The notes below the pieces were generated by a model that saw only the letters and a list, made by a program, of their open reading frames with translations, ran no database searches and was not told where the DNA came from. A DNA stretch of 6,334 bases from CAYZFD01 sp964477735 (GTDB lineage Bacteria; Bacteroidota; Bacteroidia; Flavobacteriales; Flavobacteriaceae): NCBI GenBank assembly GCA_964477735.1, contig CAYZFD010000069.1, positions 1 to 6,334 on the forward strand. Reading direction: 5' to 3'. The translations under genes and the position numbers were made by a program. Below are positions 3,974 through 6,334 of the stretch, in pieces (positions within the stretch are counted from its first letter, which is position 1; each line of letters begins with the position of its first letter).

Positions 3974-6334
3974 TTACTGAAGCTTATAATTCAGCTCATG
4001 GGCTTCTAAATCATTCAGCAAGGCTTCTGTGATACGCACTTTGTGGCTACGACTGTGCATGGTGAGTTTAACAGATTCTTCCATTTCATAAAAAGAAAAA
4101 TCCAACATCTGATCGCCTTTGTGAGGTTTTAGCACATCCTTGAGAAGATCAGCGGTTGTGGCGTTGATATCAGGAATGGAAAGCTGTAAAGTAATTTTTT
4201 TGGCTTGAGATTCAACGATTTCATGCAACAATTGAAAGTGGTTAAATTGCAAGCGTGGCTCACCACTTTTTCCTGTATCTCGATTCACCCAACCAGGACG
4301 AACAGATAGGCGAATATGCACAAAATTGTTGGTAACCAAATGATGCTTAAACTTGAGATATTCCTCTCCGAAGATTCGAAATTCATGAGCATCATTATAA
4401 TCTTCGAGAGTAAACACTGCCCAACCTTTTCCGTTTTTGGACACGCGGTGTTGCACCTCTCCAACTATTCCACCCACTTTCAACTCTCTGTTTATGAGTG
4501 GCTCCAAGTTTTTAAAATCCGATACATTGGCGTTGCAAAAATGGGTTAATGCGCGCTTAAAATCATCGAGAGGATGCCCAGAAATATAGATCCCTACCAC
4601 TTCTTTTTCTTGCTTCAGGGTGTGTAAAGTGCCCCAAGGCGTGCATTCAGGCACCTGAGGTTCGGGGATTTGAACTTCTGAAGCAGCACCAAACAAACTC
4701 ACCTGCGATGAATTTTCATTTTCTTGAAAACGCGTACCAAAACGAATGGCTTTCTCTAAGAAGGTAATTCCATCTCCACTTTCCTGAAAATATTGAGCAC
4801 GATGGATATTCCCCAAAGAATCAAAACCTCCTGCAAGCGCTAAACTTTCAAAAGATTTTTTGTTGGCAGCTCTTAAATCTATGCGTTTTGTAACATCAAA
4901 AATAGATTGGAATCGACCTTTTTCACGCGCTTCAACTATAGAAGCAACAGCATTGCCACCCAAGCCTTTAACCGCACCCATACCAAATCGAATGGCCCCT
5001 TGAGTGTTTACGCTAAATTTATAGCTCGACTCATTTACATCCGGGCCCAAAACAGGAATCCCCATGCGCTTACATTCTTCCATAAAAAAGCTCACTTGCT
5101 TGATGTCACTCATGTTGTTCGACAAAACGGCAGCCATGTATTCGGCGGGATAATGCGCCTTTAAATAGGCCGTTTGGTAAGCAATGTAGGCATAGCAAGT
5201 GGAATGGGATTTATTAAAAGCATAAGAAGCAAAGGCTTCCCAATCCTTCCATATTTTTTCTAATACTTCAATATCATGACCGTTAGATTTTCCACCCTCT
5301 AAAAACTTAGGTTTTAGTTTTTGCAGTGTGGCCATAATCTTCTTACCCATCGCCTTACGAAGTTGGTCGGCATCTCCTTTACTGAAGTTGGCCAGCTTTT
5401 GGCTCAACAACATCACTTGCTCTTGATAGACGGTGATGCCATAGGTTTCTTGAAGGTATTCTTCCATGGCTGGGAGATCGTAAGTGATAGGCTCCGTTCC
5501 GTTTTTCCGAGCAACAAATTGAGGAATGTATTCCAAAGGCCCTGGGCGATAGAGCGCATTCATGGCAATCAAGTCTTCAAAAACATTGGGTTTTAATTCT
5601 TTAAGATATTTCTGCATCCCCAAACTTTCATACTGAAAAATTCCAACAGTTTCTCCCTGCTGAAAAAGTGCATAAGTTTTGGGGTCGTCTAAAGGAAATT
5701 CATCTGGATTGAGCATAACTTGATGACGCTGTGCTACCAATGAGACGGTGTCTTTGATTAAGGTAAGGGTTTTGAGGCCTAAGAAATCCATCTTTAACAA
5801 TCCTGCTTGCTCCACCACAGCATTGTCAAACTGTGTCACTACCATTTCGGAGTCTTTGGCGGTGGCAATGGGCACAAAATTAGATATCGCATCGGGAGTA
5901 ATGATGACCCCGCAGGCATGGGTTCCTGTGTTTCTTAAAGAGCCTTCGAGCACTCGAGCTTGATTGATGGTTTCTGCTTCTAAATCTTCGCCTTCGGCCA
6001 AGTTTTTGAGTTCATGAACTCTGAGCATTTCTTCAGCACGCAATTTCTCTTTGAGGACGGCCTCTTCTTTCCCAAAAATGTCTTTAAGTTTAATGTTTGG
6101 AATGAGTTTGGCAATCCGATCAGCATCAGACAATGACAAATCGAGTACCCTAGCTGTATCTCTGATTGAGGATTTGGCAGCCATAGTTCCATAGGTAATG
6201 ATTTGCGCCACTTGATCTGCACCATATTTTTCTATCACATAATCGATTACTTTTCCACGGCCTTCATCATCGAAATCAATATCAATGTCGGGCATGCTAA
6301 CACGGTCAGGATTTAAAAAACGCTCAAAAAGCAA
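3974..6334 (-). CDS. dnaE: DNA polymerase III alpha subunit, C-terminal 786 residues
   Basis: This is the replicative DNA polymerase catalytic subunit, cut by the right window edge. The first visible codon, TTG, is internal rather than a start, and the N-terminal PHP domain is missing. Numbering from the edge, the palm motif PDIDIDFD carries catalytic Asp16 and Asp18. The third metal-binding Asp is Asp183 in KMDFLGL. NTGTHACGV (136-143) and YRPGPLEY (262-269) are hallmark motifs of the family. A helix-hairpin-helix region spans about 425-475 (VKGLGG). QVSLF at 544-548 fits the sliding-clamp-binding consensus, at the same place as the internal clamp motif of E. coli DnaE. GHPL is at 586-589 and an OB fold spans about 618-700. 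From the palm Asp to the stop there are about 770 residues, close to E. coli DnaE. The frame is intact and ends in TAA. It shows class DnaE1 order (PHP then palm, no inserted exonuclease visible), not PolC. trxA follows on the same strand. Confidence 0.97.
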   Translation of the reverse strand: MLFERFLNPDRVSMPDIDIDFDDEGRGKVIDYVIEKYGADQVAQIITYGTMAAKSSIRDTARVLDLSLSDADRIAKLIPNIKLKDIFGKEEAVLKEKLRAEEMLRVHELKNLAEGEDLEAETINQARVLEGSLRNTGTHACGVIITPDAISNFVPIATAKDSEMVVTQFDNAVVEQAGLLKMDFLGLKTLTLIKDTVSLVAQRHQVMLNPDEFPLDDPKTYALFQQGETVGIFQYESLGMQKYLKELKPNVFEDLIAMNALYRPGPLEYIPQFVARKNGTEPITYDLPAMEEYLQETYGITVYQEQVMLLSQKLANFSKGDADQLRKAMGKKIMATLQKLKPKFLEGGKSNGHDIEVLEKIWKDWEAFASYAFNKSHSTCYAYIAYQTAYLKAHYPAEYMAAVLSNNMSDIKQVSFFMEECKRMGIPVLGPDVNESSYKFSVNTQGAIRFGMGAVKGLGGNAVASIVEAREKGRFQSIFDVTKRIDLRAANKKSFESLALAGGFDSLGNIHRAQYFQESGDGITFLEKAIRFGTRFQENENSSQVSLFGAASEVQIPEPQVPECTPWGTLHTLKQEKEVVGIYISGHPLDDFKRALTHFCNANVSDFKNLEPLINRELKVGGIVGEVQHRVSKNGKGWAVFTLEDYNDAHEFRIFGEEYLKFKHHLVTNNFVHIRLSVRPGWVNRDTGKSGEPRLQFNHFQLLHEIVESQAKKITLQLSIPDINATTADLLKDVLKPHKGDQMLDFSFYEMEESVKLTMHSRSHKVRITEALLNDLEAHELNYKLQ

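Overview
The window looks like a chromosomal segment of a Bacteroidota bacterium (flavobacterial or cytophagal type). It is AT-rich. The start codons sit behind A-rich leaders without clear Shine-Dalgarno sequences. Two of the upstream regions carry an exact match to the primary promoter of this phylum (-33 TTTG, 19-nt spacer, -7 TAnnTTTG). The large sensor has the architecture typical of the phylum: Reg_prop propellers, a Y_Y_Y domain and a LytS-type kinase. All protein genes and the tRNA lie on the minus strand, so the text below runs from the right edge leftward.

Right part (6334-3974): the C-terminal two thirds of dnaE, the DNA polymerase III alpha subunit. It runs from the catalytic palm Asp pair to the natural stop, and includes an internal sliding-clamp-binding motif and the OB fold. 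The PHP domain lies outside the window. After a 97-nt gap with its own promoter comes trxA (3876-3559), an ordinary thioredoxin. A tRNA-Asp(GTC) gene (3477-3404) follows, with an exact consensus promoter, a trailer that can form three hairpins, and an intrinsic terminator.

Intergenic part (3403-3143): besides the tRNA trailer, this holds a plus-strand promoter match followed about 60 nt later by a strong plus-strand intrinsic terminator. Together they outline a possible small RNA of about 90 nt, running divergently from the sensor gene and antisense to its probable 5' leader.

Left part (3142-1): a one-component-like membrane sensor histidine kinase (signal peptide, periplasmic propellers, Y_Y_Y domain, one membrane helix, His_kinase phospho-acceptor region). 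It is cut by one in-frame TAA codon just before the ATP-binding N box. The rest of the ATPase domain continues in the same frame to a TAG at 26-28. Ten bases later a new frame starts MPKII at the window edge, probably the cognate LytTR-type response regulator. The main points for a second look are the split kinase and the candidate divergent small RNA. The dnaE, trxA and tRNA genes are ordinary housekeeping genes.
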